Source: Symbiotaphrina buchneri
Lineage: Eukaryota; Ascomycota; Symbiotaphrinales; Symbiotaphrinaceae
Length of the DNA stretch: 64,000 bases
Assembly: GCA_001599915.1 (NCBI GenBank)
Contig: BCIG01000003.1
Span: 682,001 to 746,000, forward strand
Direction: 5' to 3'
Of the stretch, positions 46,752 to 58,237 are shown in pieces. A program made the translations under genes and the position numbers. Positions within the stretch are counted from its first letter, which is position 1, and every line of letters begins with the position of its first letter. The notes beneath the pieces are model-generated. The model worked only from the letters and a program-made list of their open reading frames with translations, searched no databases and was not told the DNA's origin.

Positions 46752-49609
46752 TCAGCCATCGTAGCTATCCAGCCGCTGCACCAGCTCTTTGGTCTGGCGG
46801 GCGATATCAAAGGCTTGCGGAGGCAGACGATTGATGTATTGTTTGAGGACAGCAGGGTCCTGGATCTCTTCCCCTTCGAGACTCGAGCTCAGCAGCTTCG
46901 CACGGCACTCGGCGAGGGTCTGGGCGACCGGTTCGCAGCGATCTCGGAGCGCCGCACTCCCAGTCTGCGCTATGGCTGACTCGGTGGACTGCACAACATT
47001 TTGCACGACCTCTGCAATGGCTTGAATATGTTGCCGGATCGCCTGCATCCCTTGTCCTTGCTTTCCGCGGATTGTTGACACGAGGGATTGAATGGATTGG
47101 ACAAGCGCCTCCGTTTGGTCTTCGAGGTAGATCTATTAGGAGTTAAGCAGCGATTCCCTTAACTTGGGCTTTTTTCTTCTCACCTTCAACTCCTCAATCT
47201 CATGACTTTTGGACGCTCCATTGCCCGATGTATTGGAAGCTTCCGACGCGAGTCTGTTGTCCATATATCCTGGCCTCGATCTCGGTCGGTGAGCAGTCGA
47301 GCCTTCATCAGTCTCACTTCCTCGTCTCACACCAGAGGCGCCCGTACGTCGATATGTTGATTCGCCGGTCCCAGGACGAATGGGAAAGTACGGCGAGCCG
47401 CCTGGGGAAGGGATCGGTCCGTCCTCGTCCTCAGCGCCAGACGGATTCGAGTGGATCTTGACGAGTTTGATTAATTCCACTATGGCTGAAGCAAGATGAG
47501 AAGCCGCAGCATCCAACAGAGAGACCGGTGAGATCCCGTTAGACGCGTTGAAGTTCTTGCAGGCCGTAATAAGATTGTTGGCGGTGGCCGAGACCTTGGT
47601 ATTCAACCTTACGATCTCCTGGCCATTCTCTTTACTTCCCAAATCCATCTCATCGAGGTCTTGAGTAATGTTTCTGACACTTATGACAACCGATTTCATG
47701 CGGCCTAAAACGGCTGAAGGTTCAGCAGTTCTCGCCGTCCGAAGCAGTTCGTCAATGGCAATCTGAAACCGTGTGAGGTGGATATCCTTGACCACGCCAT
47801 CGGGAGATGTTAAGCCGCCATCCCTTGCCAGCTGCCCCACGTTTTCTTGTTCTACCGACAGGCCTGATGAAGTTCGAAGGTTTCGTAATTGCGTCCTGGC
47901 ACGAACATAACGGCTCTTCCACTCTTTGATCTCCTCTTCCATGCGTGCCACTTGCTGCTGAAGCCTTTCCTCTCTTGCCCAAGTCTCGTCGCTTCGGTCA
48001 GAGAGACTCTTCATCTCCTGTAGGAATTGGGTTGCCTCGCGTTTTACCTCCTCGGTGATCTGCTCTTGTTCGCGCAATTTCGCCTTGAGTTCGTCGTTCT
48101 CTCTTTGCAACATACCACTTCGCTCTTGGGGTTCGTTTTGTTTGACTTGTTGGGCTTGAGTCGCACGTTCTAATTGTGTTCGTAGGTCTCTTTCCATGTT
48201 GGCGTTATCAGCACGAATTCTATCTATTTGAGTCTGTAGCGTTTCATTGAGGCTACGCGCCTCGGCCAGCTTATCTTCGAGGTCTGCCCGAAGTTGGGTC
48301 AATTGCTGTCGCTCAGAGTTGAATTCCTATGCGGTTCAGTATGTGCCCGGACGCATAGAAAGGGAATACCTACGTTAGCCTCTCTAGCTGAGGAGGCTTT
48401 TGCTTCCATTAACTCGGCGTCCTTCCTTTCCATGCCTACTCTCAAATCACTCAACTTGCCCTCTAGTTCCTGCACTTTTGACTCATAAGACTTGGCCAGT
48501 TCCGCGGACTCCTGAAATAGGTAAGCGTTGGGCTCATACCAGGGGGTGAGGCTATCAGTTACCTCGCTAGAAACGCCTTTATTCAAGGTACTAGCCATGT
48601 ACGCCTCCGACCCATTTTGACCATTTCTCATGTCATCCTCTTCCCCACCTGGCTGATCATCATCTTCGACCATCGTGCTCTTGATGGGGATGATGGTATT
48701 GCTTTGGAACGTTTTCGGAAGGGGTCGGCCATATTCATTGCTGGGCGAACCGCCAGGAACGTTCAAGCCACCAGAACCCGTAGAGCCATGAGCAGAAGAG
48801 CTTCTTGGAGTAAAGCCTCGGGATCCAGGTCGGGGTATACCATTTGGTGGTCCTGTCCGGACCGGGCCGCGAATGCTGGCAGGACTACCGACTCGGTCCA
48901 GGTCCCCGCCAGTGAATCGTGGAAACCTCCGCTCAAGCTCAAAGTATACATCCGTGGCCAGATCACGAAACCTCGGCGGAGGCAGAGTCGATAGCTTTTG
49001 CCTTGCCTGGTTCCTCTTCGGGTGGAACGAGTCTTTTGGTAGCAGATACGGTGGAGGTTGCTCTGTCTGATATGGCCCCGGCCCTGAGCCTGGCCCTCTT
49101 CCCGCCCCGGCACCTTGCCTTCGGAGGAGCTCATCGTAGACGTCTGTGCTCAACTCCTGAAATTGCACGGCAGAGAGTCGTAACAATTTGTCCCGGGCCC
49201 TGTTCGGCCGAGGATTCCCTTTCTCATCTCTAAGGGAGGGCGCTAGATATCTCTTTAGGGCGACATGGTGCTCTGCGAGGTTTTCCTCCAATACATATGC
49301 CTTCCGGCCAGACAATGCGTCGTTGGTACTATACAGGCCAGTTCCGTCACTAGACCTCGCGATCGAACTTGGCGGAGAAGGGTTGCCCTGGCTATCACGT
49401 CCGGTCTGTCGCAGGGCGGCGGGCGGCATCCCATTGCTCAGTGAACTAGAGGACCCCGAGACCGGCGGCGTCATTAGAGGCCCGCCTCTGCTCCCGGGCA
49501 GCGGCGGTGAATAAGAGCCGGAAGGATCAAAAGACTGATAGCGTGAAATGCCGGACCATTCGCTTCCTTCCATCGACACTGGCGAGAGTGTACCAGAACG
49601 ATTATTCAT
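46752..49609 (-). CDS. SPA2: Polarisome scaffold Spa2
   Basis: Spa2 is the polarisome scaffold at hyphal tips and septa, binding MAPKKs and Rho regulators. Four exons, 49609-48563, 48511-48374, 48326-47184 and 47132-46752, sum to 2709 nt (902 aa). Two Spa2-homology (GIT SHD) repeats are seen: RARDKLLRLSAVQFQELSTD with VYDELLRRQ, and RNQARQKLSTLPPPRFRDLA with VYFELERRF. A coiled coil runs from ESAELAKSYESKVQELEGKL through QLRADLEDKLAEARSLNETL to about EEIKEWKSRYVRARTQLRNL. The C-terminal helical domain includes FQIAIDELLRTARTAEPSAV and ends LPPQAFDIARQTKELVQRLD. The first intron (48562-48512) is 51 nt, in frame and stop-free. Confidence 0.93.
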
Positions 49610-50472
49610 GCCGCCGGTCCTGCTTTGTTCTGTCTGCGCCTAGATCCTGAACCTCCAGAATGGAAGACGCGCGCAAAGCCGTTGTCTCGAGCTTGGAAGA
49701 GTAGTTTGACGAGCGATCACGACTTCCCCCTCAAGTGCCAGCCGACTCCCTCAGACTTACGAAGGTTGCAGATCATCCAAGATGCTTGCTGATTCGGAGA
49801 TGGTGCTAAGCAAAGAGTTTAAAGAATTGTGCGGCAAACAGAGACGCTCCGCAGGACTAAGCCTTTGAGATTAGGGAACAAAGACGGCTGGGCGCGCAGG
49901 GGCGGGGACAATTCGCGGCGGAGGGGATGCGTCTGGGGATGTTTTCTTTCTTTTTCCTGGCGTGCGGATCCCCTTATTGTTCGAATCGACAGTCGCGGTT
50001 AAGCTTCCTGCTTAGACCGCCCCTGGGAGCTTTTGGACTAACGTTATGCTTACAGGCGGTAACCGGCCTAAGGTACCGTACTTTACCTACCTTAGAAAAC
50101 CTTACCATACTTCACGTACCTTACACCACAAGTACCTTAGGTATTCGAGCACCATTCTGTCTTCATCACACCTGTCCTTGATCATTCACGCTTACTCTAA
50201 AGTAAGGTACCTTATGTTATTAGGCATCCTCCGCAAGCACGGAGGGGAAAAGAGGTCCAGTCTACGCTCTGTGCAGAATGTGCGTGTGGCAAGAAGTAGT
50301 AGTAGAATCAGTAACTCAATGTGACCGTGTTCTGAACCAGCTAAAACGCCGACGCCAGACTGTGAAGAAAGGGTATCATGCAAATGTCATCCATCCAAAC
50401 GCCAGCAGTTCCTATGCCCTACGAGCTCGTACTTCCCAATCCCCGGGCAATCGTTAAGCTGCGTCGTCATCC
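49610..50472. other. Intergenic, SPA2 promoter, TAAGGTAC-rich
   Basis: No gene is seen. The stretch 50067-50215 carries many copies of TACCTTA/TAAGGTA in both orientations, denser than elsewhere in the window. Confidence 0.55.
50067..50215. repeat. Cluster of TACCTTA / TAAGGTA motifs
   Basis: Within about 150 bp the motif or close variants occur at least six times (for example CCTAAGGTACCG at 50068, CTACCTTAG at 50087, AAGTACCTTAGG at 50130, AAGTAAGGTACCTTA at 50201). Several are palindromic. The nature is unknown. Confidence 0.7.
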
Positions 50473-51422
50473 TCAAAACCAAGCCAAAGTCCAAGTTGCC
50501 GGGAGATTGGGCCACCGTTCCTGCCAGTCTGCAAGTATCTCGGGCACCCGTTCATCGAAACTGATCCGGCTTTGCCCCGTTCCTTCGTGCCAGCCATGCG
50601 TACCCTTGAGCTCCCTCTCCTCCTGAGCCGCTTTGTTCAACGAATCAGCTAGATCCAGGATAGCTTTGCCTCCGACGAGAGCTTCCTCATGATTATCTTT
50701 GATATCGACATTGATCACATGGACTGGCCGGTTCAATGGGGAACCCCTATTGAGCAAGTCATCCACCACGGCGTCCCAGCAACGCTCCTCACAGGTAATG
50801 ACAACATCCACCACTCCCCCTTCAACCCCAGAACTTCCCCGGTCTTCGACATGGTTAAGTCGCGGCACTCCAACTTTCCAGTCTTGCCATCGCTCAGGAC
50901 CCCATTTGACATCACGATTGCGACGGAGCATGTTCAGAATACCGTTCGCACGATACAACCGAGGATCCTTACTCTCGAGCTCTTTGTACATGGCATCGTA
51001 GCTGGTCGAGTTGAATGCATAGACATTTGGTTGCGTTATGCTAGGCCCAGGCAGCCGGACCAGGGATCCGGTACCAAAAGATATCACTGGGTAATTGGCC
51101 GCAGAAAGTTGTAGATGGGCTTCCATGGATCTTTTGCTTTGGGTCAGCTACGAAGGTTGAGATGGATTCCGCGTACGGACCTATTGTTATTACTCGCACA
51201 CACTGTGCAGAACTTGAGCTTGAAGTTGTCATCAAGCCCGGCCGCGTCCTGCGATACAACCCCCTTCTGATCGCCCGACCCGTCTAAACCGAGGGAGGGA
51301 AGCATTGCCACGACCGGCTGGGTGGGGGGAGGGGGAGGGGGTGGAAGGGGAGCCGCCGCCGGAGCGGTAGCGGGTGGTTCAGTCCCGCGGCCCATACGGG
51401 CCAATCGAGGGTCGGACGCCAT
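50473..51422 (-). CDS. SSU72: RNA polymerase II CTD phosphatase Ssu72
   Basis: Ssu72 removes phosphate from Ser5 (and Ser7) of the Pol II C-terminal domain and belongs to the cleavage/polyadenylation complex. Two exons, 51422-51181 and 51130-50473, sum to 900 nt (299 aa). The phosphatase loop Cx5R reads [12 protein letters not shown], completed across the intron (R is split), followed by [20 protein letters not shown] and [19 protein letters not shown]. The catalytic Asp region is [20 protein letters not shown]. The donor is weak (GTCCGT) but the family sequence is continuous across it, so the join is secure. An extra Pro/Ala-rich N-terminus of about 70 residues ([12 protein letters not shown]) is longer than in yeast. 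Confidence 0.95.
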
Positions 51423-52997
51423 GCAATTTGACCAGACGTGGACCAGTTGAATATCGATTCAGCCGGTTCCGTGAGGGCCTATAATGTCCTGTAATCCAAG
51501 GATTAGCTACCATCATCTCCCGGACATGACAAAATCTTCTGGTCTAGGACGCTCTTTCAGACAACCAAGCTGCGTATAAATTGTGTTTGTCCTCATTCCC
51601 ACGTGAGGATATAGGACAGCTCCAATATAAAAAGAATCATCACTGAAGCGGATGGGCGGACACATAGCCGTAAGGGACAAATCATTAGGTGTCTTACGTT
51701 TGCAAAACAGCGTCAGCAGCCAGAACAGGCTCCGGACGCTTCTAAAGATTCCGACAAGATGGGAAGCGCGGCGGATGTTTGCGTGACCATCCCAGGACCG
51801 ACAGTGACAGGTTGCCAGGTAGGAAAGTTTCTGGAAAGTAAGGTAGTTGTGTTGTGTCTCTTTTTCCTAAGGTTCGGAGGTTAGGTAGGAGAAAATACGT
51901 TCGTAGTAGCCTCCCAAGGAGCCTCGCCCGTTCCTAGGAATACGTCGTACACTTGACTGCCGAGAACCTTACCACAACGAGCACCGTATGTCAATGGTAA
52001 TGTAACCTTAAGGTACGGTACATTTACCTCCCTTACTGAGGGCAATGTTACAGGTAATTAAAACCTTCATTTAAAGGGCCAGCGTCCCGCATTCTTTTCC
52101 AAGGGCGCGACCAATTGTATTCCCTTTATTGACCGCCATTGGCAGACTAAAGAAGATAGGGTAAGGTACCTAACCTAAACCTCGCTGGCTAAAAGGAGGA
52201 TGCGGCTAAATTTAGAACTGCCGCCGTCTTCGGTCTCGGTCACCGTCACCGTCACGGTCACTGTCACTGTCTGTCACGATTACAGTCCCCGCCGTTCTGA
52301 GCCCACACGACCACAGCATCGCGCGAGATCGAAAAGGCGCCGACTGCTGCACCTGCCCCCATACTCCTGCCTCTGCCTCCAAGCATGCCCTTACTCCATT
52401 GCAACTGCACTCGCCCTCGTCCAAGTTCTGTGAGAAGAACGTCGGTTCCTCGACCGCTACCAGGGAAGGGTATGCCGGTCGACAGCGGGGACGCCAACAC
52501 CACTGTAGCGCTGTCGGCACGGTGATATACCTCAGGCCAGTTCGACGGCGAATGCAAATGCTGAAGCAGACCATCCTCCGTTGACTCTTCTGTGCGCACT
52601 TAGCCTGATCATTCGCCTTTCTGGGTCTCGCCGGCTTCGAATTTTTCTGATCTGCCCTGCAGATCCGCGGTCATTCTACGTTTCTCCTCTGCCTCTCCGA
52701 CGTAGACCAGCCAATGAGTGGACTGGGGCGGTGATCAATCTGTGAGCGGCATTTAGAGAAGATTTCGAAGGTCTGTCGGTTGTTCTGACGGATATCTTAT
52801 TCTCTCAGCATTTTTAGAAGGGGACTGGACCATTTCTTGCCCTTCGCCCTCCATTCCTGGTTCAGCACGGAGCGGATTGACTATCTAACTCCGTACAATC
52901 TGAGAGCCGCAGACTCATACTATTCAGCCTTGGAGTTACTTCCCGGCTTTGCCATACTTCGTGGCTAGTCCACTTTCGGTTTCACTGTTATAACGAG
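51423..52997. other. Divergent intergenic region, 1.6 kb
   Basis: It separates SSU72 (-) and the NBP2-like gene (+). TAAGGTA-type motifs occur near 51837, 52010 and 52162, and a hexamer repeat at 52236-52276. The true start exon of the NBP2-like gene may lie here. No other gene is recognised. Confidence 0.5.
52236..52276. repeat. Hexamer tandem repeat, GTCACC-like
   Basis: About seven units of GTCACC/GTCACG/GTCACT in tandem, imperfect at the end. It lies about 0.75 kb upstream of the NBP2-like gene. Confidence 0.85.
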
Positions 52998-54266
52998 TTG
53001 GCGTTTTGTGTGAAAGGGGGCGGAAGTTTGGCTCTGGCCGGGGGAATCCCAGCAGTGTCTCCGACAAAAGAAGCGCTCAACGTGTCTTCTTCAGGTTCCT
53101 TAGAGAATGAGCCTGCTGCTGCTCAAGAACTTCCTCTGCGCAGTCGCATACCATTGTATGTCTCAATCAGAGACTTTGCTTATCCCGCGGCCGATCCGGC
53201 GCATATTGGATTATTTCAGCAGGGATCAGGTGGCCAATCAGAAGACTCGAATGAAGATGATGAACAAGAGCTTGAGAGCGGCATGGACGACGGTAGTGAA
53301 GGTTATATGAATTTCTCCATTCAGAGACGGCTATCGGATATACCCTCTCCGAACTGGAACAACCATGCAGGTCAATGGTCTGCTGCGGGAGAGCCTGGGA
53401 CTGGTTCTTCGGGGGTTACGCTATTGCCGCAGGCAACTTATCATGACGGACCGCCTTGGAGTGAAGACGAGGATCTGCACAGTCCAGTGGTCTCATCTTC
53501 TAAACACCGGAAGCACAAATCATCTGGCGACACTCTCGCCAACTCATCGAGTATCCAGTCCGGAAGGTACAAGGGCGGTAACCGCCGAAACACTCGGAGG
53601 TTCTCCCAACCTCAGGATGCCCCCTCCGAGTCGGCTCGCCAAGCTTCAGAGCGATCGAGTGATATCATACGAGGACCATCAGAAGGCCGCGGTGCAGTGC
53701 GGAGCGATCGGATGTCCGAAAATCATTCAGATGGCAAAGTTGCTGTCTCAGAGGCTGAGGGCGAAGGAGACGATCCAGAATCCATGTACCGTGATGATCC
53801 CTCACGCTATTCGCGCGATTATCAGTTTACAATTGCCTCAGAAGACGAAGAAATGCATGGGAAAGCTGTGGCACTTTTTGACTTTGAGAAAGAAAATGAG
53901 AATGAGTTGCCACTTGTGGAAGGTCAGGTCATCTGGGTTTCATATCGTCACGGACAAGGGTGGCTCGTCGCAGAGGATCCAAAAACAGGGGAGAATGGAT
54001 TAGTCCCTGAAGAGTACGTGCGTCTCCTCAGGGACCTCCACGGAAATTGGGACGAAGAGGGCGACGAAGGATCAGACTCAGCTCCCAACGATGGCAACAC
54101 GGCAGCTCCACTGGCCACCTCGTCTACGCATCATCCAGCGGCAGTCTCGACTTTCTCTACGTCTTCCAAAGACCTGGATCCCTACCCGCAGCATCTACTT
54201 GGGAAGCTTGCAAGTCCCACTGCGACTGAAGATAAGGGAAAGCACCCAGCGCGCGGCCCAGGGTAA
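52998..54266 (+). CDS. NBP2: NBP2-like SH3 adaptor protein
   Basis: The protein matches the fungal Nbp2/Skb5 adaptors, which recruit the phosphatase Ptc1 to down-regulate HOG and cell-wall MAPK signalling. A conserved N-terminal motif reads LPLRSRIPLYVSIRDFAYPA; the middle is acidic and Ser-rich (disordered); and a single SH3 domain lies at GKAVALFDFEKENENELPLV through GQVIWVSYRHGQGWLVAED to GLVPEEYVRLL, with the usual ALFDF, W and P residues. The C-terminus is Ser/Thr-rich. The frame is open from before 52998 but has no ATG in its first part; a strong acceptor (TCTTCTTCAG ending at 53093) suggests that an upstream exon supplies the start. The 5' end is therefore unresolved. Confidence 0.82.
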   Translation: MAFCVKGGGSLALAGGIPAVSPTKEALNVSSSGSLENEPAAAQELPLRSRIPLYVSIRDFAYPAADPAHIGLFQQGSGGQSEDSNEDDEQELESGMDDGSEGYMNFSIQRRLSDIPSPNWNNHAGQWSAAGEPGTGSSGVTLLPQATYHDGPPWSEDEDLHSPVVSSSKHRKHKSSGDTLANSSSIQSGRYKGGNRRNTRRFSQPQDAPSESARQASERSSDIIRGPSEGRGAVRSDRMSENHSDGKVAVSEAEGEGDDPESMYRDDPSRYSRDYQFTIASEDEEMHGKAVALFDFEKENENELPLVEGQVIWVSYRHGQGWLVAEDPKTGENGLVPEEYVRLLRDLHGNWDEEGDEGSDSAPNDGNTAAPLATSSTHHPAAVSTFSTSSKDLDPYPQHLLGKLASPTATEDKGKHPARGPG

Positions 54267-55197
54267 CCTGTAGTCCTCGGAGGCTTTGACTCAGTTTCGT
54301 ATTTTCGATAATAAAGTGATCTAGCTTGCATTTCCGGGTTTGGAAGATACCACCGAGCTTGATGTTATTGTTTGTTTGGGCAACTCTTGCGATATCAATC
54401 TTGCAGACGCAGCGCGATCTGGTTTTGCTGCGACTTTGCTTGTCGAACAAAAGATTCGAGAAAGTTGTCAGAGTAGTATTTGACTGATTAGTGTGCATTA
54501 TTGCAACTATTTCAAGTCGTGCATGACGAAGAAAACCTGGGCCGGTATTTGCGTTTGGGTTGGTGGACACCTGGAGCCGATCATCCGCCATGGCAATTGG
54601 CATATTTTTCGTCAGTGACGGCCCCTGCCCGTCCGCACACCACCACCAAGAGCTGCATGCATACGTGTTTTGTCGACTGTTATCTACTGTGGTCTCTCAC
54701 CAGAACTCAGGCAATGAGAAGCGTCTGACCTAGAAGTCCGTTTTTCCTTATGTCCTGTCCTGTTCAGCCTCGGGCAGAGACCCTTATTGTGACGTATAGA
54801 GCAAAACAGAGAGCCTCATACTACCTGGACCGATATTGCTGGTTTTGTAGGTTATAGCAATCGACAAGTATCATCAGGGGACGAAGAGCACCATCATTTG
54901 TACTAGATAGCAGGTCTAGCACCAGGCGAGAGACACAACGGAAGTGCATAAACACCAGTAAGCCAGGCAGCTCTTCGGGAGGCTTGGTACCAATAGATTT
55001 ACGCGGCGTGGAGAAGAATCCCTAACTCAGATTCTGGGGCCCGCGGTGCTTCCATTCTGGGCACATTGCAACATCTGGATTTGTGTCGAGACACGTTTTA
55101 TACACGCTCTGGACGGCAGTTTACACCGTTTCAAGTTGCGGGGAAGTCAGCAGCATCAGCGCACTTGAACAACACTCCGAGGCGGCAGAAGGCTTTT
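54267..55197. other. Convergent intergenic region, 0.9 kb
   Basis: It lies between the NBP2-like and riboflavin synthase stops. The small frames resemble nothing known to me, and no RNA gene is seen. Confidence 0.5.
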
Positions 55198-56043
55198 TCA
55201 ATGTGATGGTCCCTTGCCCAGCCTTTCATCCAGCATACGATCCACAAGGTTTGACAGAACGCCCCCTTTCTGGTCGGTCAGACCCTCCAAATATCCGGCT
55301 ACGCTTTTCGCAACGTATTTCCCAACCATGTCAACCTCCACATTGACCTCATCCCCGGCAACCTTTTTGCCCATTACGATTCTTTCCTGGGTATAAGCAA
55401 TGAGCATCACCTCCCACCACCCAGCGCTGTCGTCCACCTGGGTCACGGTCAAGCTGGCCCCATCCAGTGTAACATAGCCTTTTTCCACAACGTAGCGTAA
55501 AATTGATCGATCTTTGGGTTGCAGACGGAAAGTCCGAGCATTGCCATCCGGAGTCACGGAGAGGATCGTAGCCACTGTATCAACATGCCCTTGTACAAAG
55601 TGGCCTCCCATGCGTGTTGAGGCAGAAACGGCGCGCTCGAGATTGACCGGCGAAGAGACCTTCAAACTTCCCAAGTTGGTGCGACGGAGGGTCTCGGGGG
55701 AGACGCCGACCTTGAACGAAGAACGAGTGAACTCGGTGACGGTCAGGCACGTTCCTGGAAGAACAGAGGTGATTTTCGTCAGGAGGGAACTCTCAGAGTT
55801 TAGAATTGGTCGCCGAGGGGCTGCTGACCATTGATGCTAATGCTGTCCCCGAGATGGACGTCATCCAGGATACCCTCGGCGTCGGAGACCGTCAGGGACG
55901 TCCCCCCACCTCCGCTTGATGTGTTGTCCTGCGCCTCCAGGGCCGAGACAACTGGCGAAGGAACAAAGTCAGCGGATACAAGGAAGCGCGGGGATATGAT
56001 GAAAGAGGTTACCTCCTATGATTTCAACGATACCCGTGAACAT
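55198..56043 (-). CDS. RIB5: Riboflavin synthase alpha chain
   Basis: It converts two 6,7-dimethyl-8-ribityllumazine molecules to riboflavin, the last step of the pathway, in the cytosol. Three exons, 56043-56013, 55951-55829 and 55754-55198, sum to 711 nt (236 aa). The start is the family hallmark MFTGIVEIIG. The two lumazine-binding repeats are visible: GDSISINGTCLTVTEF with RRTNLGSLKVSSPVNLERAV, then GGHFVQGHVDTVATI and KGYVTLDGASLTVTQVDD. The first exon is only 31 nt. All introns are GT-AG (the second donor is GTCAGC). It shares a 264-bp promoter with the CoA-transferase gene. Confidence 0.96.
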
Positions 56044-56307
56044 AGTCGTCTGTTGTTGCTTCCTCTGCTCGGTGGTGCTTACCACCCCCTAGGAAGAATG
56101 ACGAGGTTATCACCTTTCGGGTTCAGGGTCTCGGGCTGTTTTTACAACCGATAAAGACCCCCCACCTAGACGGGCCGGCGATCGCCGAGGATCTCCCCGT
56201 GCACCTGAGCTCCGGGTCCTGAGACCCTTTCAGACTCTCTTCCTATACCTCGTCTGAAACTCCCTGCGCTTTTCGGGTCAGTAGAATACAGGGAGTCGCG
56301 AACCGAC
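56044..56307. promoter_or_regulatory. Divergent promoter of RIB5 and CoA-transferase
   Basis: A 264-bp gap between divergent starts. I see no clear known motif in it. Confidence 0.4.
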
Positions 56308-58040
56308 ATGGGGCGATTCTCTCCCGCCGTTCGGCTGGCCAGGGGCAATCGCAATGTTCTCCGCCCGGTGAGCTGGACGAGCTACGTCTGTCGGGGGTTT
56401 GCAACGGCATCGGCCCCAGACCCTGCGGCGCTGCCATTGGCCGGGGTCAGGGTGCTGGACATGACAAGAGTAGTTGCCGGGGTGCGTTCAAATGCCACTG
56501 ATTGCTGCTCGCGTGGGATAGAGCAATTGCTAAACAAACTGTGACAGTAGCCCTACTGCACCCAGATATTGGGAGACTTAGGGTACGAGTCGCACGACCC
56601 AGCTTGTGAGCACCTCGTCACCGAGACTGAGGCATTCTTCCTCCGCCAGCACTCATTGACCCGACCTTTGTTAGGGCCGACATCATCAAAATAGAGCATC
56701 CAACCCGCGGCGATGACACCAGGGCTTGGGGGCCGCCGTACGCAAAGCCGGTCAAGGGGCCTGACCCGGAAAGCCTTGGAGAGAGCGCTTACTTCCTATC
56801 GGCACGTCAAGTCCCTTCCTGTCATTCCTAGATGCTGTGCTGACCTTCTGACAGGTCAACCGAAACAAGAAATCGTTGGCATTATCGTTCCAGCACCCCT
56901 CGGGTGTCTCCATTCTGCATGAGCTAGCCAAGACCTGTGACGTTCTAGTAGAGAACTACTTGCCGGGCACTCTCAAGAAGTACAAGTTGGATTATCGGAC
57001 ATTGGCTGATATTAATCCCGGACTCATCTATGCCAGTATCACAGGCTACGGACAGACTGGACCCTACAGCAAGAGGGCGGGCTATGATGTCATGGTCGAG
57101 GGGTATGTTAGGCCAGATCACGAGACTCCTCTTCCCATAATTCTGGATAAACTCACCCTGATACTATTACTGTAGCGAAATGGGTTTGATGCACATCACC
57201 GGATCCCGAGACGGACCTCCAGCCAAGGTTGGGGTAGCGGTTACTGACCTGACCACCGGCTTATATACTTCCAACTCTATCATGGCGGCGCTACTGTCGA
57301 GGGCAAAGACGGGACGTGGCCAGCACATTGATGCTTGTCTGAGCGATTGTCAAGTTGCAACGCTCACTAACATCGCCAGTTCGGTATTGATCAGCGGCAA
57401 GAAGGATTCGGGGAGATGGGGCACGGCACATCGTGCGTCAACCTACTCTCTGATGTTCTCATCTGCTGCTAACTGGGCCCATCAGCCTCAATTGTACCCT
57501 ACAGGTCGTTCGCTACGGCGGACGGAGACATCCTCCTGGGAGGCGGAAATGACCGACTCTTCGGCATACTTTGTGAGAAGCTTGGCAGGCCAGAGTGGAA
57601 GGCGGATGTACGCTTTGCAACAAACGCTGTTCGTGTGAAGCATAGAGATGAGCTCGAGCAGATGATCGAAGCGGAAACTCGAAAGAAAAGCACCCACGAG
57701 TGGTTAGCCATATTAGAAGACAGTGGGATGCCGTATGCGGCCGTCAATGATGTCCAATCGACGCTGGGACACGAACATGGTAAGCACTCCGCAGATTCTC
57801 CGTTGCGCAACGCTCACAGCATTGACAGTCCTCGCGCGGAATATGGTGACGGAAATTGATCATCCGACCTGCGGGAACATCAAGCTAGTCAATACCCCCA
57901 TCAAGTACTCGGAGGCCAAGCCAAGCATAAGGCTACCGCCGCCAACCTTAGGACAACACACGGATGAGGTTCTTCGCGATCTCGTAGGTCTGAATTCGGA
58001 GGAGGTCCAGAGTCTCCGAGCTAAAGGAGTAGTGGCGTAA
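56308..58040 (+). CDS. Class III CoA-transferase, mitochondrial (SUGCT-like)
   Basis: A CaiB/BaiF family CoA-transferase, most like succinyl-CoA:glutarate CoA-transferase (SUGCT) of mitochondria; the exact acid is inferred. Seven exons, 56308-56481, 56551-56582, 56675-56801, 56855-57102, 57176-57432, 57486-57779 and 57829-58040, sum to 1344 nt (447 aa). The basic, Arg/Ser-rich start (MGRFSPAVRLARGNRNVLRP) looks like a mitochondrial presequence. The fold follows: LAGVRVLDMTRVVAGPYCTQ, ILGDLGADIIKIEHP, VNRNKKSLALSFQHPSGVSI, ITGYGQTGPYSKRAGYDV and KVGVAVTDLTTGLYTSN. The intron after residue group AYFLS begins GCACGT, a poor GC donor, but no GT donor gives the family sequence. The other five introns are GT-AG in matching phases. 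Confidence 0.9.
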
Positions 58041-58237
58041 CCTAAGTAGTGTAGTAATGTAGATGGCAATCATACAATCCCAATTGTTGCAAACCCAGCC
58101 ATGAGCCCCGACATATCATGCCAACGCCGTCCCTGTTGATTTCACTCACCCTCAACGCGCCTATTCCCACAATTGCTGGAACACATATCAATGGAAATGC
58201 TGCAAGAGAAATAATCAACCGGGCCTCTTGTAATGTA
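58041..58237. other. Short convergent gap
   Basis: This 197-bp gap lies between the CoA-transferase and HIR3 stops. Nothing else is seen in it. Confidence 0.5.
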
